Assembly (NCBI RefSeq): GCF_039539965.1
Contig: NZ_BAABED010000001.1
Span: 1 to 64,000 of the forward strand
Origin: Arthrobacter methylotrophus
GTDB taxonomy: Bacteria; Actinomycetota; Actinomycetes; Actinomycetales; Micrococcaceae
Direction of reading: 5' to 3'
DNA: 64,000 nt
Shown here: one piece after another, positions 45,318-52,935 of the stretch
How positions within the stretch are numbered: the first letter of the stretch is position 1
How the letters are laid out: each line of letters starts with the position of its first letter
Notes under the pieces: generated by a model
The model's input: only the letters and a program-made list of their open reading frames with translations
Database searches by the model: none
What the model was told of the DNA's origin: nothing
Position numbers and translations under genes: made by a program

Positions 45318-46160
45318 ATGACGAGCAATGAGACCATCTTCAGGAACGTGACAGTTCTGACGAAGGACAGCATCGACGCCGCCGACGCAGACGTTGTGGA
45401 CGCGAACGTCACCGTGGTCAACGAGATGTACGAGGAGCTCCTCAACCATGAGGAAATCGCCACCAACGCGCTGCGCAGCTACTTTGTGGACTACTACCTG
45501 ACCCAGGCACTCGCAGGCGGCTTCGCCCAGTACGTGTTCACTGTCCCGGAGCGCGAAGAGGTGGACGTGTTTGTCCGCGAAGGACTCGAAGGAATGGGCG
45601 CAACCGGCCACCTTGAGCTGTTCAACCGCACCGCTGCAGCCTTCGATTCCCTCTCCGAGGACGACGTCGAAACTTACTTGGATGGCGACCTTGACGAGTC
45701 CGAGGAGGCGCCGGAGGCCGTAGCCGAACTCGAGGCCCTCGACGGCGAGTTCGAGTCGCTCCTGGAAATCGAGGACATCATTGCCCTCAACGCGGCCTGG
45801 CTCCGCGGCCAGGACGGCGTGCTCTACCTGGACGAGGAGCAGCTCAAGGCCCACATCGCCGAGCGCGTGGCCCTCATTCCCAACCTTGAAGAGCGCCAGG
45901 CCGAGGCGGCCGAGGCCGAACTCGAGAACGCCCCTGAATTCGAGCTCATCATCCGTGAACTGTGCGACGTTGCAGGCTACACGCTGGAAAAGATCACCAT
46001 GGGTGATCCCAACTACGAACACGACGGCGAGACCATCCTCGCCTGGCACTTCACCACCGACCAGGGCAAATTCATCATGATCGAGGAGGAAGAGGAAGCC
46101 TTCATGATCCACCCGGAGACAAAGGAAATCATCGCTGCTGTTGAGTTCGAAGACGCCTAA
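45318..46160 (+). CDS. DMP19-like (DUF4375) acidic protein
   Basis: A 280-residue strongly acidic protein. The central block YEELLNHEEIATNALRSYFVDYYLTQALAGGFAQYVFT is the DMP19/DUF4375 core; family members include a DNA-mimic protein that blocks a repressor in Neisseria. The remainder is rich in Glu and Asp (AELEALDGEFESLLEIEDI, EEEEEAFMIHPETKEI). DNA-mimic action here is only a possibility suggested by charge and family. The start ATG follows AGTGAGGAAA. Divergent from the SNF2 ATPase gene, and followed by tandem repeats and a terminator-like hairpin. Confidence 0.78.
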   Translation: MTSNETIFRNVTVLTKDSIDAADADVVDANVTVVNEMYEELLNHEEIATNALRSYFVDYYLTQALAGGFAQYVFTVPEREEVDVFVREGLEGMGATGHLELFNRTAAAFDSLSEDDVETYLDGDLDESEEAPEAVAELEALDGEFESLLEIEDIIALNAAWLRGQDGVLYLDEEQLKAHIAERVALIPNLEERQAEAAEAELENAPEFELIIRELCDVAGYTLEKITMGDPNYEHDGETILAWHFTTDQGKFIMIEEEEEAFMIHPETKEIIAAVEFEDA

Positions 46161-46223
46161 GACGCTCGCTCACCTATAGGCCTCCCCGGGCAGACGCTCG
46201 CTCACCTATAGGCCTCCCGGGCA
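46161..46223. repeat. Two tandem 31-32-bp repeats
   Basis: GACGCTCGCTCACCTATAGG followed by CCTCCC(C)GGGCA occurs at 46161-46192 and 46193-46223, nearly identical. They directly follow the DMP19-like stop. The first 13 bases (GACGCTCGCTCAC) recur inside the anti-sigma gene at 47794-47806. Confidence 0.9.
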
Positions 46224-46282
46224 AACGCTCCTTCAGATCTGCCGGCCGGCCCGGAAAGACCTGAAGGAGCGTTTGCCTTTTG
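46220..46282 (+). terminator. Rho-independent terminator-like hairpin between convergent genes
   Basis: GGCAAACGCTCCTTCAG (46220-46236) is perfectly complementary to CTGAAGGAGCGTTTGCC (46261-46277), and TTTT follows at 46278-46281. It lies between the DMP19-like gene and the convergent lipoprotein gene and could serve both. The stem is unusually long (17 bp) for a simple terminator. Confidence 0.7.
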
Positions 46283-46304
46283 GTGTGGAAAAGTGAGGGA
46301 GGGT

Positions 46305-46877
46305 TTAATAGCCCATGCTGCTGCTCGGGGTCACCATGGAGCCGGACGGGCTGACCAAGGACCAGACACCACCGACGCCCTGGCCCTTGATGTCGCCGGG
46401 AGCCTTGTCCTGCCCGAAGAAGTAGAGGGGCATGCCGTTAAGGGTGATCTGCATCTTGCCGTCTGCCGTGGGGATAGTGCCGAGAGTTCCGGTCACGTCC
46501 TCAGCCGCAGGCTTGCTCGAGGTCGTAGTCACGGCTGGCCACGAAGCGGCGCAACCGCCGGTGCAGGCACTCTTCCCGGAGTCCTTGACGTCCTTGGTGA
46601 AGACATACACGCTCATGCCGTTCGCAGCTACCACGATCTGGCCGGCGCTCGACGTCGCGGTCTCCAGATCATAGGCGGCGGAAGCGCTCGACGACGGTGC
46701 CGGGCTCATCGCCGTCGGGCTCGGAGCGCTTGAACTCGATGCCGCCGGGCTGGATGCAGTAGGACTGGGACTGGCGGCGCTTGAGGACGTGGAGGACGCG
46801 CCGGGGCTTCCTCCGCAGGCAGCCAGGGCGATGGCCAGAGCAAGGACGCCGAGACCGGTGCTGAGTTGTTTCTTCAT
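46305..46877 (-). CDS. Secreted lipoprotein with COG4315 repeats
   Basis: A 190-residue lipoprotein. The signal peptide MKKQLSTGLGVLALAIALAACGG ends in a lipobox (LAAC), so the Cys near residue 21 would be lipidated. A Ser/Ala/Pro-rich linker follows, then two copies of the COG4315 repeat: IVVAANGMSVYVFTKDVKDSG with SACTGGCAASWPAV, and MQITLNGMPLYFFGQDKAPGDIKGQGVGGVWSLV. The frame runs further upstream, but AAAGGAG seven bases before the ATG at 46877 fixes the start. Divergent from the ECF sigma gene, under a promoter with the same core, so likely a direct target of that sigma factor. Confidence 0.87.
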   Translation of the reverse strand: MKKQLSTGLGVLALAIALAACGGSPGASSTSSSAASPSPTASSPAASSSSAPSPTAMSPAPSSSASAAYDLETATSSAGQIVVAANGMSVYVFTKDVKDSGKSACTGGCAASWPAVTTTSSKPAAEDVTGTLGTIPTADGKMQITLNGMPLYFFGQDKAPGDIKGQGVGGVWSLVSPSGSMVTPSSSMGY

Positions 46878-46928
46878 GGGGTGCTCTCCTTTGCTGCGCC
46901 GGCCATGGACGTGCCGGAAACTAACCCC

Positions 46929-46957
46929 TACGACGCTGCGGGGTGAAGAATGGTTCA
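46929..46957 (-). promoter_or_regulatory. ECF-type promoter of the lipoprotein gene
   Basis: On the minus strand TGAACC (46957-46952), 16 bases, then CGTCGTA (46935-46929). The same core and spacing occurs in the opposite direction at 46964-46992. The -10 element resembles the CGTC type common at ECF promoters. About 50 bp before the lipoprotein start. Confidence 0.75.
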
Positions 46958-46963
46958 CGGGGC

Positions 46964-46992
46964 TGAACCTTTTTCGTGGCGGGCACGTCGTA
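46964..46992 (+). promoter_or_regulatory. ECF-type promoter of the sigma/anti-sigma operon
   Basis: TGAACC (46964-46969), 16 bases, then CGTCGTA (46986-46992), about 40 bp before the sigma gene ATG at 47033. Identical core to the divergent promoter; the two -35 boxes are separated by six bases and form an inverted repeat. Autoregulation by this sigma factor is the likely meaning. Confidence 0.75.
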
Positions 46993-47032
46993 TCGCAGGA
47001 GAAGGGGAAGCTGAAGCACACAGGAGGCGCCA

Positions 47033-47533
47033 ATGCCGCTCGACGAGGACGTGGTGGCCGCAATCTACCGCGACCACGGCACAGCCTTGCGCCGCTTCGT
47101 GCTGAGCTGCACGCCCGACGCGCACTTGGCTGACGACGTGGTGCAGGAAACCATCCTCCGCGTGTGGCAGCACGCCCCGCAGATCACCGGGAGCCTGCGC
47201 AGCTACCTTTTCCGTACAGCCCGAAACGTCATCATCGACAACTACCGCAAGGCCCAGCGGCGCCCGGCCGAAGCCTCCGAACGCGACATGGCGGATCCGG
47301 AAGAAGCCACCGAACGCGTAGACGAGCTCCTCAACAGGGTCCTCATGGAAGAAGCGCTCCTGCGGCTCAGCACCGAACACCGGGAGGTCCTGGTAGCACT
47401 ACACTACGAACGTTTCACGGTCAACGAAGCCGCACTCAGGCTCAACATCCCCAGCGGAACCGTGAAGTCGCGGGCCTTCTACGCCGTCAGGGCGCTTCGC
47501 ACGATTCTGGATGAAATGGGGGTGCAGCGATGA
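47033..47533 (+). CDS. ECF sigma factor
   Basis: A 166-residue extracytoplasmic-function sigma factor. Region 2: LADDVVQETILRVWQHAPQI and SLRSYLFRTARNVIIDNYRKAQ. Region 4: LLRLSTEHREVLVALHYERFTVNEAALRLNIPSGTVKSRAFYAVRALR. Immediately followed, with a four-base overlap, by its zinc-finger anti-sigma. It is divergent from a COG4315 lipoprotein gene, and both are preceded by matching promoter cores. The arrangement resembles SigL/SigK-type systems that control secreted or envelope proteins. The inducing signal is unknown. Confidence 0.92.
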   Translation: MPLDEDVVAAIYRDHGTALRRFVLSCTPDAHLADDVVQETILRVWQHAPQITGSLRSYLFRTARNVIIDNYRKAQRRPAEASERDMADPEEATERVDELLNRVLMEEALLRLSTEHREVLVALHYERFTVNEAALRLNIPSGTVKSRAFYAVRALRTILDEMGVQR

Positions 47534-48273
47534 ACGAGACGGAACGTCACCAATTGCTGGGCGCCTACCTGCTCGGCGGCTTGGAGCCCTCCGAAGCCCG
47601 AGCCTTCGAGGCGCACCTGGAAGCCTGCACGGATTGCAGGGGCGAGCTGGCCGAGCTGGAGAGCCTCCCGGCGCTCCTCGATGCCGTCCCCGTGCCCGAC
47701 GCCGTCGCGCTCGCCGCCGGGCGCAGCGCCCTCGAGCCCCCTGCCGCGGCGCAATCCGCTGCACAGCCCTCCTGGTCGACGCCGGCCCCCTCCGACGCTC
47801 GCTCACTTTTGGGGGCCTTTTCCGAAACGCTCCCGCAGCCGATCGTTCTGAAAATGGCCGCGCGACGCCGGAAATCCCGACGCCGGTGGATCGCCCTGGT
47901 GAGTGGGGTGGCCGCCGCGTGCCTTGGCTTGGGCATCCTGGCCGGGCCGGCGCTGAACCAGCCACCCAAGCCTGACGCCAGCTACTCCGTGCAGACCGAC
48001 AACGGCTTGGAACTCTCAGTGGGGCTCGTCAGGAAATCGTGGGGAACCGAGTTGCAGCTGGAAGGCCGCAGCATGCCGTTGCAAGGCACGATGTACCTGT
48101 GGGTCAAGGGCCGCGATGGCACGGAGGAGATGGCTTGCGGCTGGACCGCGACGTCCAGCGGACACATCAAGGTGACGGGCGCGACGCCGGTCCAGCTCGC
48201 CGGGATCTCGGGTGTGGAACTCCGTGACGATGCCCAAAAGACGGTCGCCGTCATTTCGGTCCCGGGAAGCTAG
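47530..48273 (+). CDS. Membrane anti-sigma factor with ZAS zinc finger
   Basis: A 247-residue protein. The N-terminal zinc-binding anti-sigma motif is AHLEACTDCRGEL (HX3CX2C) near residues 29-41; a linker of about 80 residues follows, then a membrane helix WIALVSGVAAACLGLGILAG and an extracytoplasmic domain of about 110 residues (LELSVGLVRKSWGTELQLEG, GTMYLWVKGRDGTEEMACGW). It would hold the upstream sigma factor at the membrane. The linker includes the coding of GACGCTCGCTCAC, a sequence otherwise found in intergenic tandem repeats at 46161. Confidence 0.88.
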   Translation: MNETERHQLLGAYLLGGLEPSEARAFEAHLEACTDCRGELAELESLPALLDAVPVPDAVALAAGRSALEPPAAAQSAAQPSWSTPAPSDARSLLGAFSETLPQPIVLKMAARRRKSRRRWIALVSGVAAACLGLGILAGPALNQPPKPDASYSVQTDNGLELSVGLVRKSWGTELQLEGRSMPLQGTMYLWVKGRDGTEEMACGWTATSSGHIKVTGATPVQLAGISGVELRDDAQKTVAVISVPGS

Positions 48274-48312
48274 GGGTTCCCGGGACCTGGTCGGCCGGCG
48301 GCTCCCAGCCGG

Positions 48313-49125
48313 CTACGAGGGTGCTGCTCCGCTGGCAGCCGGATCGGGCAGATCGCTTCGCTCCCAGGCGGGCATGTCCAGTCGGTTGAAGCTATAGAGA
48401 TGGATTCCCGAGATACCTTCAGGCTGCGCCATGAGCTCGGAAACCAGGCTTCCCGGTGAGTACCTGTCCCCGCTCAGCAGCTTGCGGGCAAGAGTTCCTT
48501 TGCTGCTGAGGAACTTCAGGGAGGTCCCAACGCCGATCTGGGTTGCCAGGGCCAGCAGTTTGGTCCGCGGAACGGCTCCGGGCACCCCTGCCCACACCGG
48601 CAGTTTCACGCCCTCGCGACGCAAGAGTGCTGCGTAGTCGAGGATTTTCGGGGCGGAAAAGCACATCTGCGTGACCACGTGGGTGGCCAAGTGTTGTTTG
48701 GTCAACAAGGCATCCAGCAGGTCCAGCCCGCTCACTGAAGGGTGGCCCTCCGGGTAGCCGGCAATGCCCGCCGTGATCCTACCGCCGGAATGTTCCGCGA
48801 TGTCCTCCAACAGGGGGAGGGAGGACGCATAAGGGCCGGCGCCTTGCTGTCCGTCTCCGCCGATGGCAAAGACCTCAGTGATCCCGGCAGCCTCGCAGTC
48901 CCGGAGGATGCCTGAAAGCTGAGCCCGGTCCACCAGCCGCCGTGCCGCGAGGTGCGGAATCACGTTGTAGCCGAGCAAACCGAGCCGGACCGCTGTCGCC
49001 ATGGTCTGTGCGATCCCGTGATGGGGCAAGCACGTAATGGTGAGCGTTGTGGAAAGCGGCACCTCGGCCTGGACTTTCTCGACGATTCCGTCTGAGGGAA
49101 TGATTTCAATCCGCGTGGGGAACAT
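48313..49125 (-). CDS. Methylenetetrahydrofolate reductase-like protein
   Basis: A 270-residue TIM-barrel flavoprotein of the MTHFR family: STTLTITCLPHHGIAQTM, AAGITEVFAIGGDGQQGAG, ITAGIAGYPEGHPS and LATHVVTQMCFSAPKILDYA, the last containing the folate/FAD region. It lacks the C-terminal regulatory domain of eukaryotic MTHFR, as usual for bacteria. It follows lipA by 17 bp under a glycine riboswitch, so it is likely linked to one-carbon flux from glycine cleavage rather than only to methionine. Start is ATG 49125. It converges on the anti-sigma gene. Confidence 0.85.
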   Translation of the reverse strand: MFPTRIEIIPSDGIVEKVQAEVPLSTTLTITCLPHHGIAQTMATAVRLGLLGYNVIPHLAARRLVDRAQLSGILRDCEAAGITEVFAIGGDGQQGAGPYASSLPLLEDIAEHSGGRITAGIAGYPEGHPSVSGLDLLDALLTKQHLATHVVTQMCFSAPKILDYAALLRREGVKLPVWAGVPGAVPRTKLLALATQIGVGTSLKFLSSKGTLARKLLSGDRYSPGSLVSELMAQPEGISGIHLYSFNRLDMPAWERSDLPDPAASGAAPS

Positions 49126-49142
49126 GCTGGGGTCCTTACGGA

Positions 49143-50177
49143 TCAGGCCGTCGCATGGTGTGCGAGGAGGGTGCGGGCTTCCTGGCGGGTGGTGCCGGAG
49201 TCCTGGATGCCTTCGGCGATGTGGGCAATGTGCTCTAAGTGCACCGGGATCTCGCGGCCTTTCTTGCGCATCGCGGTGGCCCAGAGGCGGCCGGCGCGGT
49301 AGGAGGAGCGGACCAGGGGGCCGGACATGACGCCGAGGAAGCCGATTTCCTCGGCTTCGGTGGCGAGGTCGACGAATTCCTGGGGTTTGACCCAGCGGTC
49401 CACGGGCAGGTGCCGTTCGGAGGGGCGCAGGTATTGGGTGATGGTGATCAGGTCGCAGCCCGCGGCGTGCAGGTCTGCCAGGGCTTCGGAGATTTCTTCG
49501 CGGGTTTCGCCCATGCCCAGGATCAGGTTGGATTTGGTGACCATGCCGCGGGCCCGGCCCTGGGTGATGACGTCCAGGGAGCGGTCGTAGCGGAACGCGG
49601 GGCGGATGCGTTTGAAGATCCGGGGCACGGTTTCGACGTTGTGCGCGAAGACTTCCGGGTTCGAGTCGCAGATCGCGTTGATGTGTTCGGGTTTGCCGGA
49701 GAAGTCCGGAATGAGCAGTTCGACGCCGGTGCCGGGGTTCAGTTCGTGGATCTTGCGGACGGTTTCGGCGTAGAGCCAGACGCCTTCGTCGGCGAGGTCG
49801 TCGCGGGCCACGCCGGTCACGGTGGCGTAGCGCAGGGCCATGGACTGGACGGAGCGGGCGACCTTGGTGGGTTCGAACATGTCCACCGGTGAGGGTTTGC
49901 CGGTGTCGATCTGGCAGAAGTCGCAGCGGCGGGTGCATTCGGAGCCGCCGATCAGGAAGGTCGCTTCCTTGTCTTCCCAGCATTCGAAGATGTTAGGGCA
50001 GCCGGCTTCCTCGCAGACGGTGTGCAGGCCTTCCTTTTTCACGAGGTTCTTCAGGCCCACGAATTCCGGGCCCATCTGGACCTTGGCCTTGATCCATTCG
50101 GGCTTGCGTTCGACCGGGACGGCTTTATTGCGCTGTTCAACGCGCAGCAGCTTACGGCCTTCAGGTGCCAGGGTCAT
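49143..50177 (-). CDS. lipA: Lipoyl synthase LipA
   Basis: A radical-SAM enzyme that inserts two sulfurs into octanoyl groups on lipoyl domains, such as GcvH of glycine cleavage. The radical cluster motif is CTRRCDFC; the auxiliary cluster cysteines are in [16 protein letters not shown]. Other blocks: [54 protein letters not shown]. The frame begins at 50189, but GGAG before the ATG at 50177 and the usual start [17 protein letters not shown] favour 50177. Length about 344 residues. Headed by a tandem glycine riboswitch, with an MTHFR-like gene downstream. Confidence 0.95.
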   Translation of the reverse strand: MTLAPEGRKLLRVEQRNKAVPVERKPEWIKAKVQMGPEFVGLKNLVKKEGLHTVCEEAGCPNIFECWEDKEATFLIGGSECTRRCDFCQIDTGKPSPVDMFEPTKVARSVQSMALRYATVTGVARDDLADEGVWLYAETVRKIHELNPGTGVELLIPDFSGKPEHINAICDSNPEVFAHNVETVPRIFKRIRPAFRYDRSLDVITQGRARGMVTKSNLILGMGETREEISEALADLHAAGCDLITITQYLRPSERHLPVDRWVKPQEFVDLATEAEEIGFLGVMSGPLVRSSYRAGRLWATAMRKKGREIPVHLEHIAHIAEGIQDSGTTRQEARTLLAHHATA

Positions 50178-50221
50178 GAGGAACTCCATAATTCAGGTGG
50201 CGCGGACGCACCACGATGATT

Positions 50222-50428
50222 CGGTCCCTCCCCGCTCTGTCTTGGACCTGAGAGATTCCGCGTCCGCTGCTTTCGCAGCCGCCCGCTTGCACCGTCGGTG
50301 AGTCCGGTTGCCCGGCCTGCTTTCCAGAGTTGCCTTGCCGCGGCGGTACGTGGGCCTGAGAGATTCCTGGGGAGGATTTGCTCCTACGGCGCCTGCTGAA
50401 CGTACCGGCAGGACTCTCCCGCCGCAGA
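50222..50428 (-). promoter_or_regulatory. Tandem glycine riboswitch upstream of lipA
   Basis: On the minus strand two similar aptamers follow each other. Each ends in GGAATCTCTCAGG (about 50362-50374 and 50246-50258). The first contains GGCGGGAGAGTCCTGCCGG; the second has CACCGACGGTGCAAGCGG and is followed by AAGACAGAGCGGGG. Paired aptamers are the hallmark of the cooperative gcvT-type glycine riboswitch, normally turning genes on with glycine. The end lies about 45 nt before the lipA ATG. Confidence 0.88.
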
Positions 50429-50553
50429 TCATAAGCACGTGCCACCCTTCGGTGACACGTCTCACATGGTATCCGGTGCCCGGACGGCACGCAATGAGGG
50501 GGACCGAGGGTGACCAGACTGCGTGCTCGCGACTAGCCCGCATCGTGTTGTGA

Positions 50554-51489
50554 CTAGATCTTGCGGTAGCTGAGGTCGAAGATCATGCGTCCGGCCTCGT
50601 GGGCCTTGTTTTCGAAGCTGGTGCGGATCCGGCCATCGAAACGCGGAGCCCACCCACCCACGTGATCCACACCCTCATTGGGGCCCGTATGTTCGGTGCT
50701 GACCGGTGCGCGGCCTTCCTTGACGGGGGCCCCTCCCACCATGGATTCGACGCCGGATTCCCAGACCTGGGTAAGGGGGCTTTCCGCGCCGGTCCGCTCG
50801 CCGTCGTGCAGGTTCTCAAACTCAGTGGAGCCGGCGAGGACTTCGCGGACGTGAACGGCGTAGTTGGACCAGTCGGTGGCGATCCGCCACAGGCCACCCT
50901 TTTTGAGGGACCGTGCCGCGAGTTCGGCGAACGCCGGTTGGATGAGGCGGCGTTTGTGGTGCCGCGACTTGTGCCACGGGTCCGGGAAAAAGACCCACAG
51001 CTCGCTGACCGAGCCCGCCGGGAGCATGGTGGCCAGGACCTCCGGGGCGTTGGCTTCGACCACCCTCACGTTGCTGAGGCCACGGCTGTTGATCTTGATC
51101 ATGGTGTTGGCTAGTCCGGGCGTGTAGACCTCCACGGCGAGGAAATCCTTGTCCGGGTTTTCCTCTGCTGCATGGCACACGGCGTCGCCAAGTCCCGAGC
51201 CGATTTCGACGATCAGCGGCGCCTCGCGCCCGAACTCCGCTTCGGCGTCGAACACGTAATCCGGGTGCACCGAGGTGTTGGCGACATGCCGTGGAACCTG
51301 GACGGCCCAGCGGTCCGAGTGCTCTTCCCACGCGGCCTGGCGGCGGCCCTGAAGGCGCGTCCCGCGGCGCACAAAACTGACCGGCCGGCCGCCATAGGTG
51401 CCGAAGGAGGCTTGGGTGCCAGGGGTCACAGGGCGCGAGGACTGCGGTGTTTCGTGGGAAGTTTCGGGGGAATCTGGGGTTTCACTCAT
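50554..51489 (-). CDS. trmB: tRNA (guanine-N7)-methyltransferase
   Basis: Methylates G46 of tRNA. A 311-residue protein with an extra N-terminal 60 residues (SETPDSPETSHETPQSSRPV, then RGTRLQGRRQAAWEEH). SAM motif LVEIGSGLGDAVCHAAEENPDKDFLAVEVY; the family signature FPDPWHKSRHHKRRLIQPAF; and GGLWRIATDWSNYAVHVREVL. Longer than the E. coli enzyme (239) mainly because of the N-terminal extension and a C-terminal tail. Single gene, divergent from an MFS permease. Confidence 0.93.
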   Translation of the reverse strand: MSETPDSPETSHETPQSSRPVTPGTQASFGTYGGRPVSFVRRGTRLQGRRQAAWEEHSDRWAVQVPRHVANTSVHPDYVFDAEAEFGREAPLIVEIGSGLGDAVCHAAEENPDKDFLAVEVYTPGLANTMIKINSRGLSNVRVVEANAPEVLATMLPAGSVSELWVFFPDPWHKSRHHKRRLIQPAFAELAARSLKKGGLWRIATDWSNYAVHVREVLAGSTEFENLHDGERTGAESPLTQVWESGVESMVGGAPVKEGRAPVSTEHTGPNEGVDHVGGWAPRFDGRIRTSFENKAHEAGRMIFDLSYRKI

Positions 51490-51567
51490 CCACTCCAGAA
51501 TACCGTCGCCGGGAGAAGGGCCGGCGGGCGGAACCTGCGTATGTGGACAAACTGCCAGAATGGGGTA

Positions 51568-52854
51568 GTGACCCCTGCTTCAAGCGCCCCCAAGAACACC
51601 AGCCAGCACTTCGGCGTCGCCGAGATCCTCGTCGACGCCGAGATTGACGATCTTCCCGCCGCGGAGCCCACCCGGGTCACGGCGCGCCGCGGACCGGTCC
51701 TCCTGGGCATCTGCCTCGTGCTCATCGGGTTGAACTTGCGGACGGTGTTTTCGAGCTTCTCGGCGGTCCTTCCGGAAGTCACTGCCGACGCCGGACTGCC
51801 GGGCTGGGCCGTGGTGGTCCTCACTACCGTACCGGTGACTTTGTTGGGGGTCTTCGCGCCGTTGGCTCCAATCCTGGCCCGTCGTTTCGGTGCCGAGAGG
51901 GTCTTGCTCGGTGCGATGGCCGTGCTGACCGGCGGGCTGCTCCTGCGTCCAGTGGACCTCGCCGGACTCGGGCATTTGCCGGCTCTGCTCGCGGGAACGG
52001 CCGCGTGCGGTGCTGCGATTTCCTTGTGCAACGTGTTGCTCCCCGGGGTGGTCAAACGCGATTTCCCGCACCGGCTGGGGCTCATGGGCGGCCTGTATAC
52101 GACGGCGATCTGCGCTTCCGCCGCATTGGGCGCCGGTTTCACCTACCCCGTCTTCACGGCAGCCGGGCACTGGACCTCGGCGCTGTGGTTCTGGGCGCTG
52201 CCCGCCGTCGTCGTGCTTTTGCTTTTCCTGCCGCTGGCAATTCGCCAGCATCCCGTCCGGCACAACGCGGCCGACGGCGGTGCGAACGTCTGGCGTTCCG
52301 CCGTCGCCTGGCAGGTCACCGTCTTCATGGTGTTGCAGTCGATGATGTCCTTCAGCGTGTTTGCCTGGTTGGCGCCGATTCTGCGCGAACGCGGGATCGA
52401 CGGCGGAACGGCCGGCCTGATTGTGTCCGTGTCGATCGTGCTGCAGATGCTGGGATCATTCATTGCCCCGGGGCTCGCGGCCCGGTTCAAGGATCAACGC
52501 GTCATCAACACTGTCGTGGCACTCATGACCGGTGGCGGCTTCGCCCTGAGCATCTTCGGCCCGACGCAACTGATCTGGGTGTGGACCGGTCTGTTGGGTC
52601 TGGGGCAGGGGAGTCTCACGGCCGCGGCGCTGACCATGATCATGCTGCGCACCCGCGATTCCCACACCGCGGCGCACCTTTCCGGGATGATGCAGGGCGT
52701 CGGTTACGGGCTGGGCTCCACTGGAACGCTGATGGTCGGCCAGTTGCACCAAGCGACGGGTGGCTTCGCCGCGGCCGGCATCCTGTTCCTCGTGGTGGGA
52801 TCCTTGGCGGCCTTCTTCGGCTTCCGCGCCGGGCGGAACCGCTACGTCGGCTAG
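51568..52854 (+). CDS. CynX/NimT-type MFS permease
   Basis: A 428-residue twelve-helix transporter: LGICLVLIGLNLRTVFSSFSAVLPEV is the CynX/NimT-type first helix, with VPVTLLGVFAPLAPILARRFGAERVLLGAM and LCNVLLPGVVKRDFPHRLGLMGGLYTTA. The family includes cyanate and 2-nitroimidazole transporters; the substrate here is not clear. The open frame begins far upstream, overlapping trmB; GTG at 51568 is preferred because CAGAAT (51556-51561) fits a -10 box for a leaderless message, with ATG 51541 as the alternative. Divergent from trmB. Confidence 0.85.
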   Translation: MTPASSAPKNTSQHFGVAEILVDAEIDDLPAAEPTRVTARRGPVLLGICLVLIGLNLRTVFSSFSAVLPEVTADAGLPGWAVVVLTTVPVTLLGVFAPLAPILARRFGAERVLLGAMAVLTGGLLLRPVDLAGLGHLPALLAGTAACGAAISLCNVLLPGVVKRDFPHRLGLMGGLYTTAICASAALGAGFTYPVFTAAGHWTSALWFWALPAVVVLLLFLPLAIRQHPVRHNAADGGANVWRSAVAWQVTVFMVLQSMMSFSVFAWLAPILRERGIDGGTAGLIVSVSIVLQMLGSFIAPGLAARFKDQRVINTVVALMTGGGFALSIFGPTQLIWVWTGLLGLGQGSLTAAALTMIMLRTRDSHTAAHLSGMMQGVGYGLGSTGTLMVGQLHQATGGFAAAGILFLVVGSLAAFFGFRAGRNRYVG

Positions 52855-52920
52855 CCCAACTAGCTCGCAGTTGTTGTCGTTCTCCGGGCTCTAAACGACG
52901 TTAACTGCGAGTTAGTTGGG
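52855..52920. repeat. 66-bp intergenic palindrome, copy C
   Basis: Begins CCCAACTAGCTCGCAG at 52855, directly after the TAG of the CynX-type gene, and ends CTGCGAGTTAGTTGGG; exactly the length of copies A and B. The outer stem is intact but the inner right arm (AACGACGTTAA) has several mismatches with GTTGTTGTCGTT, so this copy is partly decayed. It lies between two convergent genes and could terminate both. Confidence 0.9.
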
Positions 52921-52935
52921 CCCGGGTCCGGGGAG

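Noticed and set aside
48313..49983. A single 556-residue minus-strand protein
   Set aside because: Only the part from 49125 downward matches a family (MTHFR); the upstream half is an off-frame shadow of lipA.
51172..51567. N-terminal extension of the CynX-type permease
   Set aside because: It overlaps trmB on the other strand and has no transporter features.
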